Below the pieces are notes generated by a model, which was not told the origin of the DNA, did no database searches, and was given only the letters and a program-made list of their open reading frames with translations. DNA of 64,000 nt. Source: JAPOXK01 sp965220315 (lineage in GTDB: Bacteria > Chloroflexota > Dehalococcoidia > Bin125). Of this stretch, positions 33,658-42,341 are shown one piece after another. The position numbers and the translations under genes were made by a program. Numbering within the stretch: the first letter of the stretch is position 1; each line of letters opens with the position of its first letter. The DNA lies in NCBI GenBank assembly GCA_965220315.1, contig CBDCPP010000002.1:682001-746000 (forward strand). The letters are read 5' to 3'.

Positions 33658-34127
33658 CGGTCGACTCCTGCGATCTCCGCGATGGCATCCACCATTCCTT
33701 GATAGCCGGTGCAACGGCAGATCGTGCCGGAGAGCGCCTTCCGGATCTCGTCCTTCTTTGGCATGGACGTGTTTTCCAGGAATTCAATGGCGCTCATGAG
33801 CACCCCAGGCGTGCAGAACCCGCACTGGAGAGCGTTCCGCTCCAGCATGGCTGTTTGCAGGGGATGGAGGGCATCCCCTTTCGCAAGCCCTTCGATCGTT
33901 GTGATGGATCGCTCCTTCGCTTGCACGGCGAACAAGAGGCAAGAGCGGATCGCCTCTCCGTCTACCAGAACGGTGCACGCCCCGCAGACGCCGTGCTCGC
34001 ATCCGAGATGCGTGCCGGTCAGCTTCAATTCATTGCGGAGGAAGTCCGCCAAGGTGAGGCGTGGTTCGACATCCCGATCGACGGCAGTACCGTTCACATG
34101 CAGCGACAGCGAGACGCGCTCGCTCAT
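33654..34127 (-). CDS. Molybdenum hydroxylase [2Fe-2S] small subunit
   Basis: The 157-residue iron-sulfur subunit has a plant-ferredoxin-like domain with GCEHGVCGACTVLVDG and a fourth Cys in IRSCLLFA. A helical domain follows with the second cluster motifs QCGFCTPG near residue 102 and ICRCTGYQ near residue 138. Eight cluster cysteines are visible. It passes electrons from the molybdenum centre to FAD. The ATG at 34127 overlaps the FAD-subunit stop by four bases; the longer upstream reading is out-of-frame FAD-subunit sequence. Confidence 0.94.
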   Translation of the reverse strand: MSERVSLSLHVNGTAVDRDVEPRLTLADFLRNELKLTGTHLGCEHGVCGACTVLVDGEAIRSCLLFAVQAKERSITTIEGLAKGDALHPLQTAMLERNALQCGFCTPGVLMSAIEFLENTSMPKKDEIRKALSGTICRCTGYQGMVDAIAEIAGVDR

Positions 34128-35002
34128 CCTGTTCCCCCGTTCGCACGCGCGTACGCCTCGCTCAAAGCGCGCCGTGTCAAGACTCCTGCCAGATGTCTGC
34201 GATAGGCGGCCGAGGCGTGGACATCGGACTCGGGATCGAGTTCCGCGGCGACCGCAGCGGAGACAGCCGCGAGATCGGTTTCTGTGGCACGGGTTCCGAC
34301 GAGCTGCGCCATCGCCTCCGAAACGACAGGCGTGCCGGCGACTCCGAAGAGCGCTGCAACTCCGTCCGTCACTTTCCCCTCCGCGTCGATGGCGAGGCGG
34401 CAGGCCACACCTACGAGGGCGAAGTCGCCGTAGCGTCGACTGAGCTCCTGCATTGCCCACCCATCGCCGCTGTTCCATCGCGGCAGCACGATCTCCGTCA
34501 CGAGCTCATCGGGGCCGAGGTCGGTGGTGAAGTACGTTTGGAAAAAGTCCACGGCGGCGATCGTCCGCTCGCCCCCTGCGCCCTGCACGCGGACGCTCCC
34601 GCCGAGCGCACAGAGAACCGCCGGCAATTCGGCGGCGGGATCGGCGTGCGCGATGCTGCCGCCCACCGTCCCGCGGTTGCGAATCTGAAAGTGCCCGATA
34701 TATGGGATCGCCTCGGCCAGGAGAGGATTACGGCGCCGGACTTCAGGATCGCGTTCCAGCGCCCGCTGCCGCGTCAGCGCGCCGATTCGCGTCCCGCCGC
34801 TGTTGGTTTCTCGTATGTAGTCCAGTTCGGAGACGCCGTTCAGGTCGATAAGCGCAGCGGGTTTCGCCAGACGGAAGTTCATCATCGGCACGAGGCTCTG
34901 ACCGCCGGCGAGCAGTTTCGCTTCGTCGCCGTGCTCACCGAGCAACGCGACGCACTCGTCGAGGCATGCCGGTGCGAAATAGCGGAATGGAGCCGGCTTC
35001 AC
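34124..35002 (-). CDS. Molybdenum hydroxylase FAD-binding subunit
   Basis: The 292-residue medium subunit has the FAD-PMH domain start RYFAPACLDECVALLGEHGDEAKLLAGGQSL, in which AGGQSLVP near residue 37 is the first FAD-pyrophosphate motif. The second motif is in TVGGSIAHADPAAELP near residue 110. A CO-dehydrogenase flavoprotein C-terminal domain follows. The start is GTG at 35002, overlapping the CoxG-family gene by four bases. Gene order here is CoxG, medium, small, large, different from the coxMSL order of CO dehydrogenase only in the added CoxG at the front. Confidence 0.92.
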   Translation of the reverse strand: MKPAPFRYFAPACLDECVALLGEHGDEAKLLAGGQSLVPMMNFRLAKPAALIDLNGVSELDYIRETNSGGTRIGALTRQRALERDPEVRRRNPLLAEAIPYIGHFQIRNRGTVGGSIAHADPAAELPAVLCALGGSVRVQGAGGERTIAAVDFFQTYFTTDLGPDELVTEIVLPRWNSGDGWAMQELSRRYGDFALVGVACRLAIDAEGKVTDGVAALFGVAGTPVVSEAMAQLVGTRATETDLAAVSAAVAAELDPESDVHASAAYRRHLAGVLTRRALSEAYARANGGTG

Positions 35003-35460
35003 GTGGTGATTCTCGCTGGGCGCAATTCCTCCTCCAGCGACTTGAAGAATTGCCCGATCAGCATGTTGGCGATGCCGCGTAGAACGCGCTGTCCCACACC
35101 CGCGACGCGCCCTCCCACCGTCACGGCCGCCTCGTATGAGACCTTCGTCCCTTGATCGACCGTCTTAAACTGAATGTCGCCCTCCCCGGTAAGGAAGCCG
35201 CTATCGCCGTCCCCTTTTAGCGTTACGTGGAAGCTTCCGGTACCGGCCTCTCGCTGCTTTTCACTCATCTGCACGCGGGCCGTGTAGCGACCCTTGATCG
35301 CTGCAACCCCCAGTTCGACGACCGCGATATATTCACCGTCGCCGATCGCTTCCAAGCTCTTGCAGCCGGGAGCACTTCGAGCCAGCAGCTCTGGATCGTC
35401 CATGGCTTCCCAAAGGGAGTCGATCGCAACCTTGAGCACCTTCTGGCCATGCAAATCCAC
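34999..35460 (-). CDS. CoxG-family SRPBCC protein
   Basis: The 153-residue protein belongs to the CoxG family of the START-like SRPBCC fold. Typical features are VAIDSLWEAMDDPELLARSAPGCKSLE near the N-terminus, in which L-x-x-x-x-P-G-C is the CoxG hallmark, then LGVAAIKGRYTARVQM and GFLTGEGDIQFK. CoxG has been linked to assembly or membrane attachment of molybdenum hydroxylases. The start is GTG at 35460 and the stop overlaps the FAD-subunit start. It opens the hydroxylase gene block, 68 bases after the CoA-ligase gene. Confidence 0.88.
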   Translation of the reverse strand: MDLHGQKVLKVAIDSLWEAMDDPELLARSAPGCKSLEAIGDGEYIAVVELGVAAIKGRYTARVQMSEKQREAGTGSFHVTLKGDGDSGFLTGEGDIQFKTVDQGTKVSYEAAVTVGGRVAGVGQRVLRGIANMLIGQFFKSLEEELRPARITT

Positions 35461-35528
35461 GCGTGTACTCCGAGCAGAGGTGAATGGTCGCCAAGGCTTT
35501 GGTCGCTGTCAAACACTCATACATATCG

Positions 35529-36875
35529 CTACTCGCGAACGTAGACGAGTGGGGTCTTGTAGTCCGAGCGGGGAATCACGCCACTGGAGACCAGGGAGAC
35601 ATCGACGCGGACCTGAAGCTCGTCACGGACCGCCCGCTCGATCTCCTCGGCAAGCGCGCTGCGCCGGTCGGTGGTGACGGAGTCGCCGACCTCGACATCA
35701 AGCGGGATCGGGTCGTCGAAGCGTACCTGCTGGGGGCGCTCTTTCCAGATCCGGATGTGCGACTCCACCTCTCCGGCGAAGCGACTCAGGACCAGATCGC
35801 GGATCGCTGTAGGGAAGACGTTCATCGCTTTGTAGATCAACATATCGTCGGTCCGGCCGACACACTGGATCTTGGGAGAACTCCGTCCGCAAGCGCACCC
35901 CATGCCGCTCACGACGACGGCGTCGCCGGACCGGAACCGCAACAGCGGCGTCGCCTCGCGTTCGAAGGTGCTATAGACAGGCTCTCCTCTGCTTCCTTCG
36001 CTCCAGTCCACCTGCACACCACTCTCAGGATCGATCAGCTCTACGGCCACATATCGCTGTGCCGTGAAGTGCATCCCTCCCCCTGCTTCACACTCTGCCC
36101 ACATGCCCGCCATCATGTCGCTCAGGCCCATCGCTTCACGGACATGATCGATGCCCCACCCCCGACGGATCTTGTCGCGGATCTCCGGTTGCCCCATGCC
36201 TGGCTCCCCGCCGCCGATGAGCTTGCGCAGGCCTAGAGCGCTGGGCGGGACGCCAAGAACGTCTTCGCAGTGTTCGGTGAGGTAGACCTCGAAAGAAACA
36301 GTGGCGGTGAGGGCAGTGGCATGGAGTGCTTGGATGGTCCGCAGCGTCCGCTCCGTGGGGAGGCCGCCGGCCCAGACGAGCACTGCTCCCACACGGCGCA
36401 GCGCGTCCGCGTAGGGCAACCCTCCCGCCACCATGGGCAGCCGCGTGAGGTGCACAATGGTGTCTTCCGGCCGGATGCCTGCCGTGAAGAACATGTTGGC
36501 GACGCCGTCGCTCCACACCTCGACATCTCGCTGCGTCAGCCCGTATACCACGGGGCGCCCCGATGTGCCGGACGACGAGACGACTTGCACGACTTCACGC
36601 AGGGGCACGGCTTGAATGGTGCCAAACGGCGTTTGGGCCGTGGTTGCGTCCTGTGCACGGCGTAGGTCAGCCTTAGTCGTGAAGGGCAGACCGTTGAGCC
36701 ATTCAAACCGAGAAGGGGCCTCCGGGATCGGAGCGCCGCTCCAGTGGTCTCCGTAGAAGGCCGAGCGCGCGCGCAGCGTTCTGGCGAACGAAGCGAGGCG
36801 CGCGGATTGCCAGCTCTCAACTTCCCGCCAAGGCTTGCTTTCTAGCTCGGGGTGCCAGAGCTCTGACGTCACCAC
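35529..36875 (-). CDS. Phenylacetate-CoA-ligase-like acyl-CoA ligase 1
   Basis: The 448-residue protein belongs to the PaaK-type branch of AMP-forming ligases. Signs are the early PFTTKADLRRAQ segment, the P-loop VSSSGTSGRPVVYG near residue 98, GGEPGM near residue 226, LRFRSGDAVVV near residue 315 and the C-terminal DDMLIYKAMNVFPTAI followed by a PaaK C-domain. Such enzymes make aryl- or acyl-CoA thioesters from acid, ATP and CoA. Two in-frame GTG codons (36875, 36872) follow GGAG. It sits directly downstream of the four-subunit carboxylase and its unknown partner, so I infer it activates the carboxylation product or a later acid. Confidence 0.88.
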   Translation of the reverse strand: MVTSELWHPELESKPWREVESWQSARLASFARTLRARSAFYGDHWSGAPIPEAPSRFEWLNGLPFTTKADLRRAQDATTAQTPFGTIQAVPLREVVQVVSSSGTSGRPVVYGLTQRDVEVWSDGVANMFFTAGIRPEDTIVHLTRLPMVAGGLPYADALRRVGAVLVWAGGLPTERTLRTIQALHATALTATVSFEVYLTEHCEDVLGVPPSALGLRKLIGGGEPGMGQPEIRDKIRRGWGIDHVREAMGLSDMMAGMWAECEAGGGMHFTAQRYVAVELIDPESGVQVDWSEGSRGEPVYSTFEREATPLLRFRSGDAVVVSGMGCACGRSSPKIQCVGRTDDMLIYKAMNVFPTAIRDLVLSRFAGEVESHIRIWKERPQQVRFDDPIPLDVEVGDSVTTDRRSALAEEIERAVRDELQVRVDVSLVSSGVIPRSDYKTPLVYVRE

Positions 36876-36881
36876 TTACTC

Positions 36882-37676
36882 CTACCCGGCTACCGCCCGT
36901 CGGCGCCGCATGCCGGCGATCGCTTCGCGCGTAGCCTTAGGGTCAGAGTCTACGTCTAGCTCGGTAGAGCTGGTGACCAGCCATGTCATCTCCGGGATGT
37001 CCGCTGCGCTGCCTGCGAAGTCGTCGCCGCGGAGGACAGCGACGCCCGCCTGGCATCCATCGTCGCCGCAGACGTGAACGATCGGCGAACCGAAGAAGTC
37101 CGCTACCGATGCGAGCGGCCGCGCGAGTGTGTGCTCAGTGCCCACGATAAGGAAGAGATCCGGCTCTTCAGCCCCGAATAAGCGCACGATTTCGAGCAAC
37201 GTCGCGCTCGCCCAGTCGCCGCTCGTTTCCCGTCCGAGCAGTGCCGCTAGGTGCGACGCATCCGGCAGGACGATGGCAATACCCGCCTGGTCGCCCAGCA
37301 CCGGCCGCAGCCGCGCCATGGCGTCGCGGGCCACAGCGAGCGAGGCACAGTTGACGACGCTGGCTGGGGCCGGGAGTTCGTCGAGTCGTTCTCCTCGATC
37401 GACTGCGGCCGTACTGGCCGCCGGCGCAAGACCGGGGCGCGCCGCCTCCCAACAGGCAGCGGCTACGCGCTTCCCTGTGCCGCCGATCGTCACGGCGTCG
37501 CACCCATACAGCGCCTGCGCGTTCCGTAGGGCGCGCGCCAGCGCTTCTGCATCGGAAAGCAGCCCGGCCGGCGCGATTTGCTCCAGTGCACCCGCGTGCC
37601 GCTCGATCATTGGCGCGATCGCCAACACTGATCCGTCACGCGATTCGAGAGCGGCCCTGAGCAGCGTGCGGCTCAC
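36882..37676 (-). CDS. Unknown protein downstream of the carboxylase (candidate fifth component)
   Basis: The 264-residue protein (about 27 kDa) has no domain I can name with confidence. Residues 1-70 (RTLLRAALESRDGSVLAIAP, then a helix and YGCDAVTIGG) recall the start of uroporphyrinogen-decarboxylase-fold proteins, but their substrate motifs are not visible. The middle is Ala/Leu-rich, and WLVTSSTELD precedes a basic C-terminus. The start is GTG. The gene lies between the HyuB-like carboxylase subunit and CoA ligase 1. In Aromatoleum acetophenone carboxylase a separate fifth protein (epsilon, about 34 kDa) is needed; by position this is the best candidate for an equivalent, but I have no sequence evidence for that. 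Confidence 0.55.
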   Translation of the reverse strand: MSRTLLRAALESRDGSVLAIAPMIERHAGALEQIAPAGLLSDAEALARALRNAQALYGCDAVTIGGTGKRVAAACWEAARPGLAPAASTAAVDRGERLDELPAPASVVNCASLAVARDAMARLRPVLGDQAGIAIVLPDASHLAALLGRETSGDWASATLLEIVRLFGAEEPDLFLIVGTEHTLARPLASVADFFGSPIVHVCGDDGCQAGVAVLRGDDFAGSAADIPEMTWLVTSSTELDVDSDPKATREAIAGMRRRRAVAG

Positions 37677-37716
37677 GGATTCTCCGTGTGCTGAAGGGTT
37701 GGCCGCTGCTCCATCG

Positions 37717-39840
37717 CTAGATGCGAACGAGGGTCTGCTCGGCCGCGCCGTCTGGCCAGTGGCCGAAGTACTTCAAGGCGTCGGCGTCGGGTTTTTGAGT
37801 GGACCACTCGGCGATGAACTCGTCCCAGGGCTTGCCGTGCTTGATGCGCTCCTGGCGCGCCGCGTCACGGGCCGCCGTAGTGGCGTCGTGATCGAGCACG
37901 AGGGTTTCGGAGTCGTAGCGCAGCTGATAGATGTTTCGAGCCGTCCACTCACTGAGCTTCTTTTGGCGGAGGTCGCTGAGGACGAGTTCAGGGGCGCGTT
38001 CAAGCACGTCGCCGTAGCCGCCGCCCCCTGCGGCGAGTTGGACGATGATGTCACCGTTCTGCCCCACTCGCGTGAGTCGGGTCAGATGCTCCACTAGATA
38101 CTCTCCGTCGACGGTCCGATCCCGGGCGACTGAGACGGCGTCGGTGGGAACGTCGTCGTCGCCGCGCGTCATCTTTGTCCACAAATTGGTGTTGGCGACC
38201 CAGACGCCGGGACTTGCACTGGACGGGTATCCGCCGAAGAGTCCCACCCCAACCGAAATATTGGAACTCTTGCCGATCGCGCTCCAGAACATTGTGGGAA
38301 CGTGCCGCGGCGCCAGCGCTGTCTCAGTACCGTGCCCTCCCTGCCACATCCCGAAGCCCCCGGAGTCCTCCCTCAGACGATAGAACAAGCGCAGGAATGG
38401 ATACTCGTTCTCGTAGAACTCCGCGTCCGGCGCTCGCCCCGCGTGGCACCAAGGGAAGCCGTAGGCATCGGTGCCGTCCATGTCTGGCCTGGCGCCTTGT
38501 CCCTCGGTGTTAAGGGTGCAGCCATCGAGATCAGCGAACGCGATGCCGTACTGGCTCGTGCCCGCGAAGACGATCTCGCTCCCCATGTTGCCGTTAGGCG
38601 CGCCGATCTTGTCGCGGTCCGGGCTGTCGAACATCATTTTGGCCAGTGCGAGCGTGGCCGGCGTCATGACGATGCAGCAGAGCGGCGGGCTGTTGCTAAT
38701 CGCCGCATCGGGGGCAGCGTTGAGGACGGTCCCCTCGGGTACCTCCCAGTCGAACGGGGCAAGCGCCCCGTTCGAAGCCGGGAGGTCGTGAAACGGGTAG
38801 GCGAAGATATAGATAGCGGCGTGCGCCGCGACGATATGCGGATAGGCGTTGTAAGAGGAGTCGTTCTCCGGCGACGTCCCCGTGAAGTCCATCCGGATGG
38901 TGTCGCCCTTCTTGCTAGCGGTGAGGAAGCCGCGTACTAAGGCCGGCTCGCGGCCGATCGTGTCGGAGAACGCGACCGCTCGGTATACGCCATCGTTCCA
39001 GCGGGCGATCCGCTGGCGCGCCGAAGCCTCCGCCTCGACGATGAGCTTGCGCAACAGCCCGCGCACGAAGTCGTTCCCCTGCGCCCGCGCGAGCTCCTGC
39101 ATTCGGACGCGCAAACGATCGGCGCCGGTCACGCGTGCGCGTGTGTCGATCTCCTGCATGCGCGGCGATCGGTGGATGAAGTTCACCATCATGTCGAGTA
39201 GATCGCGCTTGATCCGGTAGTTTTCGCCGATCTTGATCGGCGTGAGCTTCATGCCTTCGTCGTTGCGGCTGCGCGCGAGAATGGGCATGCCCCCGGGCTC
39301 CACTGCTCCCGTCTCCGGCTGATGGGCCAGCGCAGCCGTCCAAGCGATCAACTCCCCATCGTGGAAGACGGGCATGAACGCCATTTGATCGGGGTTGTGG
39401 ATGCCGCCGTAGCGTGCCTCGTTCGTATAAAAGATGTCGCCCTCGTGCACGCCGACGGTGGGATCGGGGAAGTACTGCGACATCACGTACTTGACGGGCA
39501 GGCAACCGGTCACGCAGTGCAGGTAGGTTCCTGCGGACGCGTTGGCCAGATCTCCGTTGGCCGTGTAGACCGCGACGATCAAGTCGCCCGCCGTGAGGAG
39601 ATTGGTCACGCCGCTGCGTACGAAGATCTCTCGGGCTTCGTCCAGGATGTTCTTGAGCTTCTCGTCATAGATCTCATAATCGCCCGGCGTGAGCGAATCC
39701 ATTCCGCGACGCTCGAGCGGGCTGATCGGCTCCGGCTTGAGCCAATGCACCATGGTGCTCGGAGAGATCTCGATCGGTGTGACCCGGAAATGCTCGGGAA
39801 TCTCAGGGCTCTCGGGGGTTGGATTCGCGTTGGCTGCCAT
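37717..39840 (-). CDS. Carboxylase HyuB-like subunit (acetophenone/acetone carboxylase type)
   Basis: The 707-residue protein is a hydantoinase-B/acetone-carboxylase-alpha family subunit. It has an N-terminal extension, then EIFVRSGVTNLLTAGDLIVAVY, a GDIFYTNEARYGGIHNPDQMA metal-site region near residue 150, RMDFTGTSPEN near residue 320, and a long beta-rich C-terminal half ending in LAAGGGGYGDVLERAP. The GIHNPDQM and EGDIFYTNEA wording is closer to ketone carboxylases than to hydantoinases, where HNDPY is usual. In acetophenone carboxylase the equivalent beta subunit is the site of carbon-carbon bond formation. It follows the HyuA-like gene after 6 bases. It is intact, unlike the fragment at 6797-7351. 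Confidence 0.88.
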   Translation of the reverse strand: MAANANPTPESPEIPEHFRVTPIEISPSTMVHWLKPEPISPLERRGMDSLTPGDYEIYDEKLKNILDEAREIFVRSGVTNLLTAGDLIVAVYTANGDLANASAGTYLHCVTGCLPVKYVMSQYFPDPTVGVHEGDIFYTNEARYGGIHNPDQMAFMPVFHDGELIAWTAALAHQPETGAVEPGGMPILARSRNDEGMKLTPIKIGENYRIKRDLLDMMVNFIHRSPRMQEIDTRARVTGADRLRVRMQELARAQGNDFVRGLLRKLIVEAEASARQRIARWNDGVYRAVAFSDTIGREPALVRGFLTASKKGDTIRMDFTGTSPENDSSYNAYPHIVAAHAAIYIFAYPFHDLPASNGALAPFDWEVPEGTVLNAAPDAAISNSPPLCCIVMTPATLALAKMMFDSPDRDKIGAPNGNMGSEIVFAGTSQYGIAFADLDGCTLNTEGQGARPDMDGTDAYGFPWCHAGRAPDAEFYENEYPFLRLFYRLREDSGGFGMWQGGHGTETALAPRHVPTMFWSAIGKSSNISVGVGLFGGYPSSASPGVWVANTNLWTKMTRGDDDVPTDAVSVARDRTVDGEYLVEHLTRLTRVGQNGDIIVQLAAGGGGYGDVLERAPELVLSDLRQKKLSEWTARNIYQLRYDSETLVLDHDATTAARDAARQERIKHGKPWDEFIAEWSTQKPDADALKYFGHWPDGAAEQTLVRI

Positions 39841-39846
39841 GGTCGC

Positions 39847-42000
39847 TCACCGCTTTTCGATGATCAGGTTCAGATGCCGATCGACGGTTAAGTGGAAGTT
39901 GGGATCGAGTGCGGTGGTGGTGTACTGCGCCTCGATCACGGCTGGACCCTCAATGCTGTGCCCCGGACGCAGACGGGACTGTTCGTAGATCGGCGTGTCG
40001 ACGAATCCTTCTGCAGCGTCCCAATAGACCGGCCGCGTTGCGGTCTGCGCGACGCCAACAGCGTCGCTTGTCTCAGCATGGGTAGCGAGGCGCCACGGCG
40101 GTTGGGGGAGTTCCGCACGGAGCACGAAGTTGTTGATCTCGACGCCACCTTGCGGAAACACGTTCACGGGGCTGAAGAACGACGCGTACTCGCGCTCAAA
40201 GGCGTCGTAGATTAGTGATACGTCTGCCGTCGAGCCGATGCGGAGCAACGGCGACAGGGCGCGGTGCCCATGAATCTGTCCGCCATACTTGATGTCCAAC
40301 TCCAAGCGGAAGGTCGTCTGATCGAGATCGTAGCCTTCGCCGCGTAGATCGCGGATCGCTTGCTCTTCGAGACCCTCTACCACTTCGTTGAAGGCCGTGA
40401 AATCGGTCGTGGGGGCCTTGGTGTTCGGCTGCAGCAGCTCCACGCGCCGAGATGCTTCATAGATGTGGATCGTCGCCATGGTCGACGACCCCCATGCACA
40501 AAATACCGGCGAGAACGGAAACACCAGCATGCGCTGAATGTCGAGCCGCCCTCCGTAGCCGGTGCAGTGAGCCGGCCCGGCGCCGCCATAGGCGAATAGC
40601 ACGAAATCTTTCGGGTCGTAGCCGCGCAAGAAAGTCTCGCGGGCGATCGCATCGGCCATGTTTGCGTCGACGGTGCGCTTGATCCGAGCAGCGGCTTCCT
40701 CGACCGATACTCCCAATGGGTGCGCGATCTTTTCCTCGATCGCTTGAGCTGCGAGGTCCCGATCGAGCTTCAGGTTGCCGCCGAAGTAGTGGTCGGGCGA
40801 GATGTAGTTGAGCACGACATCGGCGTCTGTGACGGTGGGCGCAGTCCCGCCTAGTCCAAGGGCGGCGGGTCCGGGCATTGAGCCGGCGCTGCGCGGTCCC
40901 ACCTCCAGCCGGTTGCCCACGGCCTCGTTGATCCAGGCGATGGAACCGCCTCCGGCGCCGATCGACTTCACTTCTAACATGCTTTGGTCGACCCAGTAGC
41001 GGTCGATGATCGGACGGAACTGGTAGAAACGTGTCGAGCCCTCGGTAATCAGCCCCACTTCGAAGCTGGTGCCGCCCATGTCCGTGACGATCACATTGGA
41101 ATGCCCCAACGCTTGACCGGCCGCCGCTCCTCCGATCAATCCTGCCACCGGGCCGCCGTTGAACGTTGCCGCTGCAGATGTCCGGTACACCTCTGCCATA
41201 CCGCCGGAGTTGTGGACCAGCATGATGCCGCGGGGATAGTGGTGCGAGCGCAGTTCGTCCGCCATCCCCGACAGCTCCTCCCACATCGCTTGGTGCAGGT
41301 AGGCGTTAAGGATGGTGGTGTTGGTGCGCGTGTACTCCCAGCGCTTGGGCACCACCTCCGAAGAGAGCATGATGGGCATCGCGCCCAAATATGCTTCAGG
41401 GAACTCCCCCTCGATCAGCTCGCGGATGCGCCGCTCGTGATCGGGATTGAGATAGGAGAACAAGAGCGCGACCACGAACCCCCGCGCACCGCGATCCACG
41501 AGCCCACGCAGTCCTTCAAGGAAGTGATCTTCGTCGAGAGGACGTACCACCTCACCGAAACTGTCGATACGCTCCCGCGCCCCGAAGGTCATCTCACGCG
41601 AAACGAGCGGATCGGGTTTGGTGATGCGGGCGACGTTGCGGATCTCGCGCGCCACGGCGGCGTCCATCCAAGCAGCGCCACGGGCGATCGCAAGAACGTC
41701 CTCGAATCCTTCCGTGGTGATCAAGGCGAGATTGGGGCCGGACCGCTGGAGGAGCGTGTTCATCGCCACGGTCGTCGAGTAGCGAATGGTACTTGTCGCT
41801 TCGAGCAGGCCGTCGATGGTGAGGCCAAGGTCCGTGGCTGCAGCATCAAGCCCACGCATGAAGCCGGCAGAGAGCCGGTAACCTGTGGTCGGAGTTTTCA
41901 CCGCAGTGGTACGGCCGTCCGGCATCCGGACGAAACAGTCGGTGAAAGTACCGCCGATATCGACGTCAATGACGGCCCGTTCGGCGAGGTCTTCTCTCAT
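39847..42000 (-). CDS. Carboxylase HyuA-like ATP-binding subunit 1 (alpha-type)
   Basis: The 717-residue ASKHA-fold ATPase subunit has phosphate-1 motif VDVDIGGTFTDCF at the N-terminus, STTVAMNTLLQRSGPNLALITTEGFED near residue 80, phosphate-2 motif VTDMGGTSFEVG near residue 305, and adenosine loop FAYGGAGPAHCTGYG near residue 485. At 717 residues it equals the acetone-carboxylase beta size. It should phosphorylate one of the two carboxylase substrates. Its ATG overlaps the gamma-subunit stop by four bases. A second, different HyuA-like subunit is encoded upstream, the composition known from acetophenone carboxylase. Confidence 0.9.
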   Translation of the reverse strand: MREDLAERAVIDVDIGGTFTDCFVRMPDGRTTAVKTPTTGYRLSAGFMRGLDAAATDLGLTIDGLLEATSTIRYSTTVAMNTLLQRSGPNLALITTEGFEDVLAIARGAAWMDAAVAREIRNVARITKPDPLVSREMTFGARERIDSFGEVVRPLDEDHFLEGLRGLVDRGARGFVVALLFSYLNPDHERRIRELIEGEFPEAYLGAMPIMLSSEVVPKRWEYTRTNTTILNAYLHQAMWEELSGMADELRSHHYPRGIMLVHNSGGMAEVYRTSAAATFNGGPVAGLIGGAAAGQALGHSNVIVTDMGGTSFEVGLITEGSTRFYQFRPIIDRYWVDQSMLEVKSIGAGGGSIAWINEAVGNRLEVGPRSAGSMPGPAALGLGGTAPTVTDADVVLNYISPDHYFGGNLKLDRDLAAQAIEEKIAHPLGVSVEEAAARIKRTVDANMADAIARETFLRGYDPKDFVLFAYGGAGPAHCTGYGGRLDIQRMLVFPFSPVFCAWGSSTMATIHIYEASRRVELLQPNTKAPTTDFTAFNEVVEGLEEQAIRDLRGEGYDLDQTTFRLELDIKYGGQIHGHRALSPLLRIGSTADVSLIYDAFEREYASFFSPVNVFPQGGVEINNFVLRAELPQPPWRLATHAETSDAVGVAQTATRPVYWDAAEGFVDTPIYEQSRLRPGHSIEGPAVIEAQYTTTALDPNFHLTVDRHLNLIIEKR

Positions 42001-42341
42001 GACTCGTCAATTCCTGGCTCGGCGTCGTCGCGCGGCAGGTTCTCCAAGTCAAGTTCGATATCGTGCGTGATGGGATGGCCGGGGGGAAGCATCTCGACTT
42101 CCAGCATCGTCCCGCAGCCGGGGCAATAGAACTCCACCAGCCGCGCCCAGCCAGGATTGTAGGAAAAGTTAAACGACGCATCGATGAACGGCTGCCAGAT
42201 ATCTCTCGGGTCGCGGTCCGCGATGAGGCAGCCTTCCTTATAGTTTTTCGCAGCTGGTCCCAGCGACTGCTCGCAGCGGTTGCACTTCCACTCGAGCGTG
42301 GCTGTGTCGAGGTCAAGATATTCGGTGATTCGTCGCTTCAT
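41997..42341 (-). CDS. Carboxylase zinc-binding gamma subunit (AcxC-like)
   Basis: The 114-residue protein matches the acetone/acetophenone carboxylase gamma family. A four-cysteine zinc site is visible: Cys20/Cys23 (KCNRCEQ) and Cys73/Cys76 (YCPGCGTM), followed by EVEMLPPGHPITHDIELDLE, a near-signature ending of the family. The DIWQPFIDASFNFSYNPGW segment sits between. Gamma subunits occur with carboxylases and not with hydantoinases or oxoprolinases, so this small gene decides the class of the neighbouring large subunits. It is overlapped by four bases on both sides, between the two HyuA-like genes. Confidence 0.9.
   Translation of the reverse strand: MKRRITEYLDLDTATLEWKCNRCEQSLGPAAKNYKEGCLIADRDPRDIWQPFIDASFNFSYNPGWARLVEFYCPGCGTMLEVEMLPPGHPITHDIELDLENLPRDDAEPGIDES

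Noticed and set aside
34061..35155. 364-codon open frame on the plus strand opposite the molybdenum hydroxylase genes
   Set aside because: Composition mirrors the FAD-subunit gene on the minus strand; no ribosome site or domain.
31366..35460. Annotation as CO dehydrogenase (coxGMSL)
   Set aside because: The large subunit lacks the AYRCSFR active-site loop of form I CO dehydrogenase; only the wider family is supported.
40984..42129. 381-codon open frame opposite the HyuA-like subunit
   Set aside because: Antisense shadow with His/Arg-rich composition; the minus strand carries clear ASKHA motifs.
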